Below, piece after piece: positions 34,814-40,111 of a stretch of DNA of 40,111 nucleotides. Each line of letters begins with the position of its first letter. Position 1 is the stretch's first letter. This DNA comes from Saccoglossus kowalevskii (Eukaryota; Hemichordata; Enteropneusta; Harrimaniidae): positions 177,885 through 217,995 of the forward strand of contig NW_003131858.1 in assembly GCF_000003605.2 (NCBI RefSeq). Direction: 5' to 3'. The translations under genes were made by a program, and so were the position numbers. Under the pieces are notes generated by a model. It saw only the letters and a program-made list of their open reading frames with translations. It was not told where the DNA came from and ran no database searches.

Positions 34814-35394
34814 GCTGCTGCATATCCAATATTCGCCGCTAGCATGCAACGAAGTCACAGTGACCCACAAACGTATTCAGAAAAGCACAATGTCGTTACA
34901 CTGATGCCGCTATAAGAAACATCCATCATGACGGATGCGAACAGCGATACATACAAATGATGGAGATGTATGCAATATCAGTATAGATAATCTCATGACA
35001 TACATACACATTCACATTCCTGGATATGAGCACATAATATCGGATTAATTCAACGTAATCAGTGATATACGTATTTAAGACTGAAGCTTAATACTGCTTA
35101 ATGTATTGTATACGTGTCCTCATAGCCACTTATTTAAATGGGTCAACATTTTATCACTCTCAATATAAAGCATTGATATACATTTCGCCAATCGAGTGGT
35201 GACATGTTGTTCACACAAGAAATAATGGGGATGAATCCTTAAAACAATTGAGAGATGGAGCATGTATTATAAATTACACTTTTATTTTCCGTGTACTGCC
35301 AACTGCCGACCTCCTAATGGAATAATCTCAGAACGCTGTCAACACATCTATGTATTGAATTAAAACCAGGGAAAAGTTGATTGAATAAGAGAAT

Positions 35395-35485
35395 TACAGA
35401 TACAACGCTAGTCAAATTGGCCTTGACATTGTGCTGCAAGACGATTTGCTTCGTAGCTGTTAATGCGACATTAACTGGGAACAAA
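35395..35485 (+). repeat. Long-duplication family, segment F, copy 3 (partial)
   Basis: 'ccttgacattgtgctg', a 'gatttgctt' step, and 'gttaatgcgaca' align with 'tcttgacattgtactg', 'aatttactt' and 'gttaatggcact' in copy 1 (3350-3400). Confidence 0.45.
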
Positions 35486-35489
35486 ATCA

Positions 35490-37680
35490 CATTAACATCA
35501 ACCGACTAGTCGTTGGAATTACATTTTAACGATTTGAGTTTTCCGCAGTACGGAAATAGAGATGCACTCTGAGTAACGAAAGTGGATCCGAGTGACGCCT
35601 AATAAATGTATAGCAATGATGATCATTCTCCCTAAACATGTCACAGTGTAAATTAGAGACGAAATATATAAGATGAAGATATGTTAGCGTGAATATTAAA
35701 TGACTGCCTAGGATCAAAGTAATATATACATTGGATCCAATGAATGCAAATTAAAGGTACCATGACAACAACTATTCTTAAATTCAAATTCATTACAAAT
35801 AACATTTCTCAGAGAGAAATCTTCACACGTTTTTCTGATGATAGGCACTGGAATTTTCGGTATTTATTTTCTAGTTTTGGCAATTGTGTGTAGTACATTC
35901 AGAATAACTGCACTTAATACACTATTGCTATAGATCGCTCTGTGGCGTCAAAATAATGTATTTGTGTGAGCAGTTACTGTTTTTCATAGACGACTGTGTT
36001 AGTGAGAAGTAATCTGTCAACTAGAATATAGAAATATCTGTCATAAACATAATTGTAATTGAAAACAACAGCACAAAACAATATTGACGCTTCGAACAGC
36101 CTTTGTTTCGGCCGTTTACGTCATAGAAATGATCTGTCACAAGAGGGCATATGACATTGATAGTCAGTCAGTATATTAGTCGCATACAAAGGTCTAATTA
36201 GAATACGATGTGAAGTTTGCATTTTATAACATGAAGAAATTTCTTTAATTCCCTAAAGCACATATTATCTGCAATCATTCGGTGATTGCCAAGAAACCCC
36301 TAGAAGCTGTTTCTGATAGTGTGCTGTGTTGTTTTACGCTGGTTCAAATGTTATCGTGTTTCCGTACATCAACCTGAAGTCCTGCATATCTATTGCGATT
36401 GCAATATATGCTTTACACAAGGTCACGAAATCCCTTCAGTTCTTTTTTTTTTATAAAAATGATAAACGTAAACATCTTTGACGGACTTCATATTCACAAT
36501 CACATTTTGCCTAATTGTCATTCACTAATTAGTACAAAAGCTCAGAGCGGTTTTATTTATTCGTCTAAGACTAACTGGATTTATGGTATTTTCAGCTTCG
36601 ACAATATGTCACTGCCGTTTATGTGACTTAAACGTATCAGCTTAAGGCGGGCAGCATAAACGAAATTTTTCGGCGAATACAGCTTCTCTAGTCTTGAAAA
36701 GGACGACTTTCAAAACTCTTTTCGAAATAAAGAAACGGACGAATATTGTATGTCATTAAACTCTTACATTGGAAGTAGAAAGAACATATTGGGGAACGAA
36801 ACGAAATGCTCAGCACTCAGATACAAAATTGATGTGCTATATTAGATTTATACCTTCTTTCAATGTTGATTTGACTCAATCAGTACTATACACAATCAGT
36901 TCAACAATACCGTTCAATTCCAGTCAATGTTGTTTTGTTTTGTTTTGGTATGCGAACAGAAATGCTGGTGACAGTTCTATTATTCCATTGAATTATTAAT
37001 ATTAAAAATTTCAAAAGCTAAAATGTCTGTTGTAAAATAATGATTCACATGCGAAATTGAACGCATTCATGTTACTCCACAACACATGTTATATAAATTC
37101 AACTATTATACATTTCCTTTATATGCTTCAAACATCGTGATGAAAACCATTTTTTTTCTGACATTTATTAGCAAACCATAAGTTACAATAAATTATGTTA
37201 CAATGATACAGTACAGACAAGTTTCCTTATTTCTGAAACATGTATTATGTAATCCGTGAATGATTTAGGAGTTTGAACTATTTAATTGAGGGGTATGAAC
37301 ATTCCATGCTGCATCTGTGTTCACAGAACCGAATAACAGTTGTAGTATATGTTATCAGTACACGCCATAAGCATGTATCATGTGTTGTATTTGGAATATC
37401 GAGTTGATTAATGTCAGCTTGCTCCCATTTATTATATCACTCGGTCGGGATGTTTTGTTATCTTAGTGCAGCTGGATTTGTTTGTTTGTTTGTTAAGCCT
37501 CGCAGCTCAATCAGGTTTACTAATTAAATTTGCCAGTGTTCATCAACGTGCCTTTGTAGCAGGGCTTACAATATTTGGCCTAAATGAAACCTACCATCAA
37601 TTCATCAGCAAACTTTCTGTTTGCCTAGAAATACATAAATTATAAACCAGTTTATTTCTTGAGTTAAGTACAAAGTGTAA
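35490..37680. other. AT-rich desert, no supported gene
   Basis: No domain, RNA gene or transposon end was recognised. Frames at 36393-36626 and 36769-36999 lack recognisable features. A TTTG microsatellite lies at about 37478-37493. Confidence 0.5.
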
Positions 37681-37851
37681 ATGTTTTCTTACATCTGTGC
37701 AGGATCATATAACATGAATAAGGTGTACTCACACAAAAACGTTATCATTCCAAACACAAAATCTGAATCACCTGATATTAATGCTAGAAATTCAACAGAA
37801 CTACAAAACGATTTGTTAAATTTACTGATTGATGAGTCTATGTGTTACTAA
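37681..37851 (+). other. Small ORF or terminal exon candidate, unrecognised
   Basis: A 56-codon frame from the ATG at 37681 to TAA. Its C-terminal part (STELQNDLLNLLIDESMCY) looks more like coding sequence than most frames here. Alternatively 'ttttcttacatctgtgcag' ending at 37702 would be a good 3' splice acceptor, making the rest a terminal exon, and AATAAA overlaps the stop at 37850-37855. No upstream exon or family is recognised. Confidence 0.2.
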
Positions 37852-40111
37852 TAAATACAAAAATTACATCAAACATCTTCAAATCTTTTAGCTCAAGATG
37901 GTTAGAACTTAAAAAACAATTATACATTCCCATTGAGAAAAAAATAGGTTACCATGTTTCATTCGAAAAGAGCTTCATCTTTATTGGTTGTATTAGATTT
38001 GTTTCTGTTTTAAGGCTAATTAACCCGCTGCAGTGTCAATAATACTGAATGGGAATCTAGAAAAGTGTAATTATACTAGCTCTTCAGATAACAAGCTTCA
38101 CATGGCATTGGTTACTGGACTAGCTTACAGCTGTTTAGAATGCTGTAACACTGTTAGTTATGTTCGGGTTGAACATGGTACATCGTCGATAACAAGCCAT
38201 GGCTCTTGTGGCTGATTTGTCATGGACTATAAAATAAGTAAATGGTATAAACAATATAAAAAACCCACACAATGTGATATTTATTAAACTAGGCGCTTTC
38301 ATTTGTTGAATAAGTCGTTAAATATATGTTATCAGTCAGGCATCGCAAATTGAAAAAGTTAATTATGTTGTACGAAATGAAACCGCTATCATGTATATCT
38401 TATCTGAATTGTAATTAATTCAATTTGTCCACCAGAAAAAGTCAGATTAGACCATGAATAATACATACAGTTAATTGAAACTACAAATTTCTATTTCTAT
38501 TTATATACGAGTCAATTGGTTTTGTTTGGGATAACGGGTAGACAAATTGTGAAACAGAGTGTAGCAATCTTTCTTGTTTGTTTGCCTTTTAGTCATTTAT
38601 TTACAATACTTTTAATCCCAGAGAACAAAATAATGCTTCTAATATAGATAAAAATTATTGATGTTCAAATGACAAACGTAGACACACCGTTTAACGAAGA
38701 CCGTCACGCGGATTTAACTGTTTTGTACGCACAGGATTCATGTGTGTGCCTATCACTGAAGTTATTGTAAATATTTGATATTTCGTATGCCTAACTGTGT
38801 ACTTGTTCTGTGTATGCACCCTAAAACACGTTTGTAACAAACATGTAATCATAATAAATGAATGAGAACAAAACATTAATCGGCTCATGTTATTAATAAA
38901 TTTTTGCTTGAATTTAGAGTATGAGGCTGAGTTACATTGCAGCCTTTGTGACGCTCGTGTTGATAGAGTAATTATTCAACCTTGTGAATTATAAGAGAGC
39001 AAACATTCTGATTTAATGGATGATCACCTCATTTCCTAGTGATGTTTTACATCAAATAATTAGGTTATTAACGGTATATCTTATGAAATTTAGGATTGTG
39101 GATTGCAGATTTTAATAGGTTTCGTAATTGCTCAAATTCACCAAGTTAAGTCAATGAATTCGTGATTTTGTAAAATTAGAAGCGGAATTACGAAATGGTA
39201 TTAAACATACCAATAAATGTATGGAATACATTCAATTACACGACAAACCTTAAGGGAATTAAGTCTATAATTAAGATTTTTTTTAAATTCAAATCTACAA
39301 GTCGTATAAAGTGAATTCAGTTTTGCATTCAACAAAATTGAACGATTGCTCCCCCAAAAATATCTATATTTTTACCTCTGCATTCATACATATTTATTTG
39401 TAATACTGTGCCTTTACGCATTACATTACGCAACATAACATGCACGGTCGGTAGAATTTTAATATGTAGTGCACATCAGTATTTTAAGTAAGATTAATGA
39501 ACCGACAATAATAACGAACACGTTCGTATTGTTTTCAACCACCGCTGTGTTAACTTAGCATGCTGTCTACTTCTCAATCAATTTCGGAAATTACATTTTT
39601 GATGGGATTATAAATCGTCTCAATCTTTGACGCTGTGATATTGTACATTTCTTATATGCAAATTATCCGGATTTCCGTTGGGAATTTTGCAATATATATC
39701 AAAACTAGTAGGCTTTGAAGGCATACAGATGAACTCGAATATCATTTTGACAAGTATATTCGGTTACCTCATTCTGCTGTGCTGTTTTACTGCATTCGTG
39801 TATTCCGTATAGGTCAAGTTTTTTTCCGTGAGTAAGTTCAACTCCGTTATTAAATGAAATTGGGTGAGCGTTATGTTTGATCACGTTCTGTTCGGCATAT
39901 TAGGTGGTTCATTCACAAATGAATTCACTGTTATATCATGAACTTGACCTTGTAGATTTTAATTTTAAAAATATGTACCAATTATGTATACTTCCTTATA
40001 CTAGAATGTCATTATTGTTCGTTTGAATGCAATCATTATATCATATATATATTGATATATGTGTTGTAATAAACGATGTAATATTTTAATTTATCTCACA
40101 TATCATTATAG
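37852..40111. other. AT-rich desert to the window end, no supported gene
   Basis: Frames at 37842-38042 and 38033-38215 lack recognisable domains. I saw no RNA gene or transposon end. Confidence 0.5.

Overview
The window looks like nuclear DNA from an animal, most likely a marine invertebrate. It is strongly AT-rich, with no operons, no dense coding and no Shine-Dalgarno pattern. It carries one intronless, full-length class A (rhodopsin-type) GPCR in a long gene desert full of decayed eukaryotic transposons. The mix of tRNA-derived SINEs, an L1/Tx1-like LINE relic, a Merlin-like transposase relic and a TTAA-flanked MITE, with a somatostatin/opioid-type receptor, suits a lophotrochozoan (mollusc, annelid, brachiopod) or an invertebrate deuterostome. 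The sequence alone does not decide between these.

Layout. 1-15.6 kb: no convincing gene. It holds short hairpins, small tandem arrays (about 4.0-4.5, 11.1-11.5 and 11.95-12.04 kb), an oppositely oriented pair of tRNA-derived SINEs (8.3 and 9.1 kb), another SINE head (12.7 kb) and a GC/CpG-rich block (12.3-12.5 kb). Two diverged copies of one long segment run colinearly through about 1.1-3.5 kb and 7.2-10.9 kb. 15.64-16.61 kb: the GPCR, in a more GC- and CpG-rich block. 16.6-26.1 kb: desert with a Merlin/IS1595-type transposase relic (18.2-18.5 kb), an 885-bp MITE with TTAA at both ends (20.19-21.07 kb), a SINE head (21.2 kb) and a GC-rich imperfect palindrome (22.6 kb). 26.17-29.32 kb: a degenerate satellite of roughly 63-65 bp units, split by a decayed LINE (about 26.94-28.22 kb). 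29.4-35.5 kb: a third, more diverged set of matches to the long duplicated segment, plus a tRNA-like element between direct repeats (32.5-32.75 kb) and a CpG-rich minus-strand open frame (33.6-33.9 kb). 35.5-40.1 kb: mostly featureless AT-rich DNA with one weak small-ORF or exon candidate near 37.7 kb.

How it works together. Only the GPCR is a confident functional gene. It is predicted to be a Gi/o-type peptide receptor of the plasma membrane. Most other open frames are chance or fall inside repeats. I found no CRISPR array, rRNA gene, functional tRNA gene or multigene system, and nothing I would call a new biological system. The most useful non-genic results are the colinear long-range duplication, the satellite split by a LINE, the MITE and the SINE set.
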